Below, piece after piece: positions 55,707 through 64,000 of a DNA stretch of 64,000 bases. The position numbers were made by a program, and so were the translations under genes. Under the pieces are notes generated by a model that saw nothing but the letters and a program-made list of their open reading frames with translations, was not told the DNA's origin and searched no databases. Source of the DNA: Actinopolyspora biskrensis (GTDB lineage: Bacteria > Actinomycetota > Actinomycetes > Mycobacteriales > Pseudonocardiaceae); contig NZ_JACBYW010000004.1 in assembly GCF_013408175.1 (NCBI RefSeq), positions 71,583-135,582 on the forward strand. The letters run 5' to 3'. Within the stretch, counting starts at the first letter, position 1, and every line of letters begins with the position of its first letter.

Positions 55707-57680
55707 TCACCGGATCCGGAGGCGTTCGGGCCGGACGAACGAGACGGTGTAGCTCTTCCACGGCTCGTCGTAGCCGAACGTCTCGTCGATCGCGGAGCGC
55801 GCGTGCAGGCCGTTCTCCAGCAGCGATCCGGCGAGCAGCTCGGTGGCCGGGGCCTGGGACCCGGTGACGTCCGGGATCCGCGCCGTGGTGTTGCCGCCGA
55901 GCAGTTCGTCCACCGCGCGCAGGGCGGGCGCGGCGAGCGCTCGTTCGGAGTCGGGGCGGAAGGCGAGGGTGGCCAGGTCCTGCCGCAGCGCGTCCAGGGC
56001 CACCGCGGCGTTGTTGGTGCCGTGTTCGGTGCGCTGGTCCACCGTTTCCGAACCGTCCAGCATCGCGGGAAGCCCCAGCAGGTCCTGGGTGCGGCGCAGC
56101 GCGAGCACGTGCGCGGAGCGCAGGCCCGCCCGCACCTCGGCACCCCTGCCCGCGGCGCGGACGCTGCGCAGCAGTTCGGACAGGGACCACACCGTGGAGC
56201 GGATGGTTCCGTGCACGTCCGGTCCGAGGCTGCTCGGAAGCACCAGGTAGCTCACGAAACCGACGGCCAGCGCTATCGCGGCCCCGATGGCGGTGTTGGC
56301 CGCGAAACCGATGGTGGAGTCCACCAGGGACTGGCGTTCGCTCTCGTTCACCCGGTCGAGCAGGGTGATCCCGATCAGCGCGGCGAGCAGCAGCCGGTAG
56401 TCGCCGCGCAGCAGTTGCACGCGCAGCAGCATCGCGGCGATCGTCAGCGGGACGAGCAGTACGGCGTAGGGGACGAGCACGATCAGGATCGACAGCAGGA
56501 CGACGCCGAGCACCGCGCCGCCGGTGCGTTCGAGGGCCCCGTTCATGCTGTCCCGCGCGGCCGGTTGCAGCACCACGTAGAGCCCGAGCAGCAGTGTGGA
56601 GGCCGCCGGGGTGCGCAGCAGCAGCACGACCGCCATTCCCGCGGCCACGGCCAGCGCGCAGCGCAGGGCGTGGCGGAACAGCGCGGACCGCAGCGAGAGG
56701 TGCGCGCGCACGGCCCCGAGGGCCTGCTGCCTGCGCCCTCCGCTGGTGGCCGCCGTCGCGGCGCTGGTGTCCCGTTCGAGCACGGCGGCGCGCACCCGGT
56801 CGAGCCCTTCGTTGATCCCGCGCACGGCTTCGGGGATCTCGTGCTGCTCGCTTCCGGACAGTTCCTCGGGGCGTCCGCGGGCCAGCCGGTTCAACCCGGT
56901 GCACACGCGGGAGCGCACGGCCGTGGCCAGCTCGGTCGCGATCTCGTCACCGCGGGCTGCCGTTCTGCGCAGCCACTCGGCTTCGGGGCCGCTGGCCTGC
57001 TGGACCTGGGCGAGCAGCACCTCGCGGGCCGCGCGGAAGCGCGCCGCACCGGCCAGCACCTGCCCCAGCCAGTTCACCCTGCCGTCGGTGCGCCACGCCG
57101 CTGCCGCGTTCGCCACCACACCGGGACCGGGGGTGGTGAGTGTCTGCGCGACGGTCACCCGGATCGTTCTCGTGGGGTCGCCCAGGCCGAGCAGCACGCG
57201 CAGCAGCAGGGCGAACAGGGCGCCGAGAACGGCCCAGAAGGCCAGGGCCGTGACCGGCTGGTCCGTTCCGATGCCGGTGGTGGTGGAGACCAGGGTGGCC
57301 GCGGCGAAGGTTTGCCCGAAGGTCCGGTAGCGCTCTCCGAGCGCGGGCAGCATCCCGGTGCCGAACACCACGAGGGTGACCAGCGTTCCGGCCAGCACCG
57401 GGGTGCGCCCCAGCAGCGGGCCCACGGCCATCACCAGCGTCAGCGCCGGGGCGAAGCGGGCGAACATGCGCAGATCGGCCCGCAGCGAGTGGCCCTCGGA
57501 GGTGATCAGCACGAACACCGTCGTCAGCCCGCCGAGTATCGCCGGGCCCGTGATGTCGAACGTCCAACCGAGCAAGGTGGCCGCCGCGACGGCGAGGAGT
57601 ACCGCCGTGGTGTACTGCCGTTGCCGAGGGTCGGGTGCGCCCGCTTCCGTGGAGAGCTCCGCCTGCAGTCGTTTTAACAC
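55707..57680 (-). CDS. FUSC-family (aromatic acid exporter-like) membrane protein
   Basis: A 657-residue protein with two clusters of about five helices each (about 20-175 and 325-475), each followed by a soluble helical region. The second cluster (AASTLLLGLYVVLQPAARDS, then RTGGAVLGVVLLS) matches the FUSC/YccS signature. A role as proton-driven efflux protein is likely. GTG 57680 is the first start after the frame becomes coherent (LKRLQAELSTEAG); upstream codons are not convincing. Confidence 0.82.
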   Translation of the reverse strand: MLKRLQAELSTEAGAPDPRQRQYTTAVLLAVAAATLLGWTFDITGPAILGGLTTVFVLITSEGHSLRADLRMFARFAPALTLVMAVGPLLGRTPVLAGTLVTLVVFGTGMLPALGERYRTFGQTFAAATLVSTTTGIGTDQPVTALAFWAVLGALFALLLRVLLGLGDPTRTIRVTVAQTLTTPGPGVVANAAAAWRTDGRVNWLGQVLAGAARFRAAREVLLAQVQQASGPEAEWLRRTAARGDEIATELATAVRSRVCTGLNRLARGRPEELSGSEQHEIPEAVRGINEGLDRVRAAVLERDTSAATAATSGGRRQQALGAVRAHLSLRSALFRHALRCALAVAAGMAVVLLLRTPAASTLLLGLYVVLQPAARDSMNGALERTGGAVLGVVLLSILIVLVPYAVLLVPLTIAAMLLRVQLLRGDYRLLLAALIGITLLDRVNESERQSLVDSTIGFAANTAIGAAIALAVGFVSYLVLPSSLGPDVHGTIRSTVWSLSELLRSVRAAGRGAEVRAGLRSAHVLALRRTQDLLGLPAMLDGSETVDQRTEHGTNNAAVALDALRQDLATLAFRPDSERALAAPALRAVDELLGGNTTARIPDVTGSQAPATELLAGSLLENGLHARSAIDETFGYDEPWKSYTVSFVRPERLRIR

Positions 57681-57955
57681 CGAATTCGCCCCACGCTCCG
57701 GCCGATTGGTCGTGCTGATGAACCGTCGGCGCCGACGATCGGGCCACGGTGGTCGTGGCCCGCGAGACCACCCGTCCGTGGTATCCGCGCCTTCGTCGGG
57801 GATGTCGACACACACCACGATCGGGGTTACTGGGTAGCGAGGAAAATCACTCGATGAGGGGCGGTTTCCCGGAGAGGTGGTGTGTCCGGGGAGCGGGTGG
57901 TCATCCGGTCGGTCGTGGTGTTGGTCCGGATCCGGGCGGTGCGCGCTCGTCCGGT

Positions 57956-58258
57956 TCAGCGCTCAGCGCTCATCTCCGGGGGGCGGTCCTGGTGCCGGGG
58001 CCAGACCAGCACGACGTCGCGGATGATGGAGAACATCTCCCAGGCGTCGAGCCCCGATTCGCAGTGGGCCAGGATCCCGCCGTCGGGCCGGAACACGCTG
58101 GCGTGAGCGCCTATCTCCACGCCCCACGCGAACAGCTCCGTTCCGTGCTCCCCGTGGCGCTCCAACAGGGCGAACACCTTGGGGCCGGGGTCGGGAAGCT
58201 CCGGCTCCACCCGTTCTTCCGCTGTGGACAGATCCTGTTCGTCCGATCCTACTGGCAT
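57956..58258 (-). CDS. Conserved-looking small protein, unknown
   Basis: A 100-residue acidic soluble protein (PKVFALLERHGEHGTELFAW and GLDAWEMFSIIRDVVLVW are the best-ordered parts). No motif recognised. It is divergent from the XRE regulator gene and shares a 131-bp region full of palindromes with it, so it may be the target of that regulator. Confidence 0.65.
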   Translation of the reverse strand: MPVGSDEQDLSTAEERVEPELPDPGPKVFALLERHGEHGTELFAWGVEIGAHASVFRPDGGILAHCESGLDAWEMFSIIRDVVLVWPRHQDRPPEMSAER

Positions 58259-58294
58259 CGCCGCCTCCTGCGTTGCGTAGCATTCCGATTGCTT

Positions 58295-58354
58295 GTGGTA
58301 ACCACTATGTTTTGTGGGTACCCACTTTTGGAATGGGTACTCGCATTAACCACT
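58295..58354. promoter_or_regulatory. Palindromic operator cluster between divergent genes
   Basis: GTGGTAACCAC (58295-58305) and GTGGGTACCCAC (58314-58325) are perfect palindromes. AATGGGTACTCGCATT (58332-58347) and TTAACCACT (58346-58354) carry further half-sites. The helix-turn-helix regulator gene begins 36 bp to the right, so autoregulation and control of the leftward gene are likely. Confidence 0.65.
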
Positions 58355-58389
58355 CGGATGGATGACTGGTCGAACAGGAGGACCCAGCG

Positions 58390-59274
58390 ATGACCGCCAC
58401 CGACGGCGACGTCGTAAGCAGCACTGTCCGACGCTGGCAACTGACCGAGAGCCTGCGCCAGCTTCGTGAACAGGCCGGGTTCACGATGGCCGAAGCGGCC
58501 GACGAGCTGCGGAAGCAGCCGGGCAAGTGGTCCCGGTCCAAGCTGCAACGCATCGAGACGCGTGACCAGAAGGTCAAGTACCGCGAAGTCGAACAACTGC
58601 TGGACCTGTACGAGGTCACCGATACCGAGCTGCGCGGATGGTTGCTGGAGCTCGCCACCACCGCGAACGAACGCGGTTACTGGTTGGCGATCCGCAAGGA
58701 ATTTCCCCAGGACTTCCGGGACGTGCTGGCGGTGGAAGGAGCACTGGTCGCCCAGCGACAGCTGGAAACCACGGTGATACCGGGGCTGCTTCAGACCCAG
58801 GACTGGGCGCGTGCCGTGATGACCGGAGGCAGTCCGGGGTTGTCGGAGGAAGCGATCGAGCGCAGAGTCATGGCACGGATGGCGCGTCAGCAGGTGCTCA
58901 CGCGTTCGGAGCCGCTCAAGCTGCACGTGATCATCGACGAGTCGGTGCTGGAACGCCCGGTCGGAAGCGACGCGGTGATGCGGCAGCAACTTCGGGAACT
59001 CGTCGAGCACGCCCGACGCGACCACATCACGATCCAGGTGCTCCCCAAGTCGGCCGGAGCGACCCCGGCCGTCGACGGGCCGTTCTCCATCCTCACCCTG
59101 CCCGACCCGATCCCCGACTTCGGTTACGCCGAAGCGCCCGGCGGCACTCTGTACATAGAGGACAGAGAAGAAGTAAGGAACTACACCCTTCGTTTCGGTA
59201 TCCTCACGGAACGAGCGCTGTCACCCGAGGACTCCACTCGGAGGATCGATGAAGCCGCTCGACTCTACGGATGA
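58390..59274 (+). CDS. XRE-family regulator with DUF5753 domain
   Basis: A 294-residue regulator: a helix-turn-helix in residues about 15-70 (LRQLREQAGFTMAEAADELR) and a C-terminal DUF5753 (TTVIPGLLQTQDWARAV, QVLPKSAGATPAVDGPF). The family works with a DUF397 partner encoded next door, and several members affect differentiation or antibiotic production. ATG 58390 follows AGGAGG. Confidence 0.9.
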   Translation: MTATDGDVVSSTVRRWQLTESLRQLREQAGFTMAEAADELRKQPGKWSRSKLQRIETRDQKVKYREVEQLLDLYEVTDTELRGWLLELATTANERGYWLAIRKEFPQDFRDVLAVEGALVAQRQLETTVIPGLLQTQDWARAVMTGGSPGLSEEAIERRVMARMARQQVLTRSEPLKLHVIIDESVLERPVGSDAVMRQQLRELVEHARRDHITIQVLPKSAGATPAVDGPFSILTLPDPIPDFGYAEAPGGTLYIEDREEVRNYTLRFGILTERALSPEDSTRRIDEAARLYG

Positions 59275-59298
59275 GCCCTGTTGGAGGGAGTGCGTACG

Positions 59299-59517
59299 GT
59301 GAGCAACGAATTCCCCGGAGCTTCGCTGGTGTGGCGCAGGAGCACTCGGTCAGGCGGCGCCGGCAGCGGCAGCGGCAACTGCGTCGAGGTGGCCTTCGGC
59401 GCGGGGTTCGCGGCCGTGCGGGACTCCAAGGCCCCCGAGGACGGTGTGCTCGCGGTCCCTCCGGGAGCCTGGAAGTCCTTCCTCGACGGGGTGCGCGCCG
59501 ATCGCTACCGGAGCTGA
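59299..59517 (+). CDS. DUF397 partner protein
   Basis: A 72-residue DUF397 domain (VWRRSTRSGG, NCVEVAFG, AAVRDSKAPEDGVLAVPPGA), 24 bp after the XRE gene. GTG 59299 is about nine bases after GGAGGGAG; upstream TTG and GTG codons are less well placed. By analogy it binds and antagonises its XRE partner. Confidence 0.88.
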   Translation: MSNEFPGASLVWRRSTRSGGAGSGSGNCVEVAFGAGFAAVRDSKAPEDGVLAVPPGAWKSFLDGVRADRYRS

Positions 59518-59572
59518 CCCGCGGAATCCCTCCGCGTCGCCGAAGCGCTCCGCGGGAGGACGAAAAGCGCGC

Positions 59573-60448
59573 TCAGATCGAGCGGCTGCTGATCCGCCAG
59601 AAGGTCGAGACGGGCCCGACCCCGTCGCCGAGCGGATAGGCGTGCTCCACCGAACGCGTGACGAACCGCTTGCCCAGCCGCACGGCCCGGGACACCGGAG
59701 CGCCCCGCGCGAGAGCCGCCGTGGTGGCCGAGGCGAAGGCGTCCCCGGCCCCGTGGGTGTGCGCGGTGGAGTAGCGCGGTCCCGGCAGCATCGTGGCCTC
59801 GTGCCCGTCGAACAGCAGGTCCACGCACTCGGAGTCCTCCGGCAGGTGTCCGCTCTTGATCAGCACGTAGCTCGGCCCGAAGTCGTAGATCGCCTTCGCC
59901 GCGTCCCACAGCTGCTCCCGGCCACGCACGTCTATCCCGGTGAGCAGCCGCACCTCGTCGAGATTCGGAGTGACCAGGGTCGCGCGCCGGAAGGCCTCGG
60001 TGCGCAGCGCCTCCAACGCGTCGGCGTGCAGCAGCGGTTCACCGCTGCGCGAAGCGGCCACCGGGTCGATCACCAGCGGAGTCCGCCCGGCCCCGCCGAT
60101 GCCGTGCCGGTCGCAGGCCCGCAGCACCGCCTCGATGCACTCGGCGGAAGCCAGCACACCGGTCTTGGCCGCGTGCACACCGATGTCCGAGGCCACGGAG
60201 TCGATCTGGGCCGCCACGGTCTCCGGGGGGATCTCGACCACGTCGGTGACCCCGACCGTGTTCTGCACGGTCACCGCCGTGACCGCGGTCATCCCGTGCA
60301 CCCCGCAGGAGAAGAAGGCGCGCAGGTCGGCGTGCATCCCCGCGCTTCCCCCCGAATCCGAACCGGCGATGGTCAGCGCCGTCGGCGGAGCCGTGTCGTT
60401 GGCGGGGCGGGTGCCGTGGCCCACTGGTGTCGAGTCCATCCCGCTCAT
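59573..60448 (-). CDS. thiD: Hydroxymethylpyrimidine (phosphate) kinase ThiD
   Basis: Phosphorylates hydroxymethylpyrimidine phosphate in thiamine synthesis. The 291-residue ribokinase-fold protein has TIAGSDSGGSAGMHADLRAF, KTGVLAS, VIDPVAASRSGEPLL and the anion-hole THGAGDAFASA. ATG 60448 is taken; ATG 60439 (DSTPVG) is nearly as good. It lies behind thiC on the same strand but is separated by a 354-bp repeat-filled gap. Confidence 0.93.
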   Translation of the reverse strand: MSGMDSTPVGHGTRPANDTAPPTALTIAGSDSGGSAGMHADLRAFFSCGVHGMTAVTAVTVQNTVGVTDVVEIPPETVAAQIDSVASDIGVHAAKTGVLASAECIEAVLRACDRHGIGGAGRTPLVIDPVAASRSGEPLLHADALEALRTEAFRRATLVTPNLDEVRLLTGIDVRGREQLWDAAKAIYDFGPSYVLIKSGHLPEDSECVDLLFDGHEATMLPGPRYSTAHTHGAGDAFASATTAALARGAPVSRAVRLGKRFVTRSVEHAYPLGDGVGPVSTFWRISSRSI

Positions 60449-60462
60449 TTTATTGAAAGTTC

Positions 60463-60770
60463 TCGCCTCGATTTGCTTGGTGGGTTGCGTGGCGGAACCT
60501 CTCGCGGGCTCTCGCTGCGGCGAGGCCCGACATCGGGTAGCGATCCACACAACGTCGGGCCTTCCTCGCGAGAGCACCACGGGAGAACCCGTGGCGGTGC
60601 CGACTGCGCGGACTCGTAAGCACCTGCGTCGGAGTGCAGGATTTTCCGGCGGGCCGGTTCGCGTAGCTGGTCGGGTAGCCGTCACGTGAGTCGGCGCCTT
60701 GCTGCGTTTGGGCCGCTCTCGGGTAGCGACCTACGCGGCGAGCGGCCCGCCTCCGAGCGAGGGCCGCCGA
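60463..60770 (+). repeat. Dispersed repeat C: module X then module Y, between thiC and thiD
   Basis: Module X (60463-60640) holds GTGGCGGAACCTCTCGCGGG, the hairpin CGAGGCCCGAC with GTCGGGCCTTCCTCG around GGGTAGCGATCCAC, and GAGAACCCGTGGCGGTGCCG. Module Y (60641-60770) holds GGGTAGCCGTCACGTGAGTC, GGCGCCTTGCTGCG and the hairpin GGGCCGCTC with GAGCGGCCC around GGTAGCGACCTAC. It could attenuate or process a thiC-thiD transcript. Confidence 0.87.
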
Positions 60771-60802
60771 CCCCGGTGGGACCGGCGGCCGCGGTGCGCT
60801 CG

Positions 60803-62601
<1,799 letters not shown>

Positions 62602-62736
62602 TTTCGGTTGTCGGCGCCAGACCTTAGCCATCGAACGGGGTGTTCGCAACGCGGTGCGAACCGCTGACGGCCGGGCGAGGAGTCGCTACGCTGCCGAGCA
62701 GAGGCGCGGGCACCGGCGCGACAGCGGGAGGATACG

Positions 62737-63348
62737 ATGCGTGACGACCATGACACGGGAGGTGAGCACGCTGTGGCGGCCGCACCGGTACTCTCGCCCG
62801 CGAGTTCGGGGGAGTTGTTCGACACCTGGCGGAACCTGGACGTGCCCGAGGGCTGGCGCGCGGAGATCATCGGGGAGAGGATCGTGATGTCACCGCCGCC
62901 GGGACACGCGCACAACCTGGTTGCTGATCGCCTGCATCGAGCGCTCGTCCGCGGGTCGCCGGACGATTGGGCGATCTTCCAGACCGCGGGGGTTTCCGTG
63001 TCGCCGCACAGCGGGCTGTTCGTGCCGGACCTGCTGGTGATCCCGCGCGACCGCGTTCCGGCGGACACGAGTCCGGACCCGGTCCCCGCCGCGCTCGCCC
63101 TGCTGGTCGTCGAGATCACTTCCCCGAGCAACCCGGACACCGATCGCACCACCAAGCTCGCCGCCTACGCGCGAGCCGAGGTGCCGCTGTACCTGCTGGT
63201 GGATCGGCACGCCCCCGATGAACCGGCCGTGTCGCTGTACTCCGAGCCGAGCGACGGGCACTACCGGCGCCTGGTCCGGGTCCCCTTCGGGGAGTCGCTC
63301 ACCGTTCCGGAACCGTTCGGCCTGGAACTGGACACGAGCGACTTCTGA
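62737..63348 (+). CDS. Uma2-family PD-(D/E)XK protein
   Basis: A 203-residue protein of the Uma2 (DUF820) family, with a restriction-endonuclease-like core: FVPDLLVIP supplies the first aspartate, LLVVEITSPSN the second acidic residue and TTKLAAYARAEVPLYLLVD the lysine region. The usual opening MSPPPGHAHN is present. The biological role of the family is unsettled. ATG 62737 follows GGGAGGA. Confidence 0.88.
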   Translation: MRDDHDTGGEHAVAAAPVLSPASSGELFDTWRNLDVPEGWRAEIIGERIVMSPPPGHAHNLVADRLHRALVRGSPDDWAIFQTAGVSVSPHSGLFVPDLLVIPRDRVPADTSPDPVPAALALLVVEITSPSNPDTDRTTKLAAYARAEVPLYLLVDRHAPDEPAVSLYSEPSDGHYRRLVRVPFGESLTVPEPFGLELDTSDF

Positions 63349-63433
63349 CAGCGGTCCTCCGGCGCTGCCGGCACGCTGCCGACGTGGCTCCGCCGGAGCG
63401 GATCCCGGACGTGTCCGGGGGCCCGCGCGCGGA

Positions 63434-64000
63434 TCAGTCGGCGAAGGGGTCCGGATCGGTGCTGGGGTTCCAGGAATGCCCCGCCTCGGTCCACCCGTTG
63501 CGCTTGAGCATCTTCTTCGCGGCCCGCACGTGCCTGCCCGTCAACCTGCTCAGGTACAGCCTGCCGTCCAGGTGGTCGGTCTCGTGCTGCAGACAACGGG
63601 CGAAGTGACCGGTTCCCTCCACCGCGATCTCCGCGCCGTTGCCGTCGGTTCCACGAACCCTGGCCCAGTCGGCCCGTCCGGTGGGGAAGGACTCACCCGG
63701 CACGGAGAGGCAACCCTCCCAGTCGTCCTCCGGATCGGGCATGGTCAACGGGATCTCCGAGGTCTCCAGGCGCGGGTTGACGACCACCCCGCGGTGGTTG
63801 ACCCCCTCGTCGTCCGGGCAGTCGTAGACGAACAGGCGAAGATCCACACCGATCTGATTGGCCGCGAGCCCCACGCCGTGGGCGGCGTCCATGGTTTCGA
63901 ACATGTCCTCGATGAGGGTGCGCAGCTGCTCGTCGTGAGACGTCACGGGCCGTGTCTCGGTGTACAGCACCGGGTCGCCCGCGATGCGGATCGGGTGGAC
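63434..64000 (-). CDS. def: Peptide deformylase (5' end beyond the window)
   Basis: Removes the formyl group from new proteins. All three motifs are present: [18 protein letters not shown] and HETDHLDG. The frame continues through the right edge with [12 protein letters not shown], the normal N-terminal strand of actinobacterial deformylases, so the start lies just outside. An in-frame GTG at 63970 is internal, not the start. Confidence 0.93.
   Translation of the reverse strand, partial: VHPIRIAGDPVLYTETRPVTSHDEQLRTLIEDMFETMDAAHGVGLAANQIGVDLRLFVYDCPDDEGVNHRGVVVNPRLETSEIPLTMPDPEDDWEGCLSVPGESFPTGRADWARVRGTDGNGAEIAVEGTGHFARCLQHETDHLDGRLYLSRLTGRHVRAAKKMLKRNGWTEAGHSWNPSTDPDPFAD

Overview
The window is high-GC actinobacterial DNA, most likely from a member of the Pseudonocardiales. 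The signs are frequent GTG and TTG starts, leaderless promoters, paired XRE-DUF5753/DUF397 genes, an AfsR/SARP regulator, an EspG-type ESX secretion protein and an ectABC cluster. Ectoine synthesis plus several secreted proteases would fit a salt-tolerant filamentous genus such as Actinopolyspora, but the genus is an inference.

Left part (1-12070): a complete type I-E CRISPR-Cas locus. Array 1 (8-582, continuing off the left edge) is followed by cas3, cse1, cse2, cas7e, cas5e, cas6e, cas1e and cas2e on the plus strand (774-9818), then a short leader and array 2 (9897-11022). The two arrays use repeats with the same stem but different tetraloops. Behind array 2 lies a scrapyard (11023-12070): a small membrane-protein gene, a cluster of palindromes, an inverted 55-bp copy of the cas3/cse1 junction, two decayed repeats and the 3' part of a tRNA-Thr gene. 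This looks like the edge of a remodelled island.

Directly beyond it (12393-16633) sits a translationally coupled pair: a 910-aa PD-(D/E)XK nuclease with a Dna2/AddB/Cas4-type iron-sulfur cysteine pattern and a 502-aa superfamily 1 helicase. I do not recognise it as a named defence system. It is my main candidate for something new.

Middle part (16.7-41 kb): mostly ordinary accessory and housekeeping genes. These are a GNAT enzyme, a PLP dehydratase, an esterase, a TetR regulator with its palindromes, a small secreted protein, a PAP2 protein, a lone DUF397 gene, a GlsB-type stress protein behind a sigma-B-like promoter, a spermidine-synthase-like protein, a secreted S15 hydrolase, a SAM methyltransferase, a secreted trypsin-like protease, ectABC, an ADP-ribosylglycohydrolase-like protein with altered metal ligands, and a large SARP regulator followed by three 11-bp direct repeats typical of a SARP site.

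Right part (41-64 kb): a proline-rich protein and EspG (ESX-associated), DUF3159, an amino-sugar locus (kinase, SIS isomerase/deaminase, GntR regulator with a dre-like operator), a second PLP dehydratase, an alpha-lytic-type protease, and thiamine genes in two clusters (thiE / thiO-thiS-thiG and thiC-thiD). Each cluster has a TPP riboswitch. The remaining genes are an FtsX-type permease, a FUSC protein, an XRE/DUF397 pair, a Uma2 protein and the 3' part of a peptide deformylase gene. Several intergenic regions carry a modular dispersed repeat made of two hairpin-forming modules in different orders and orientations.
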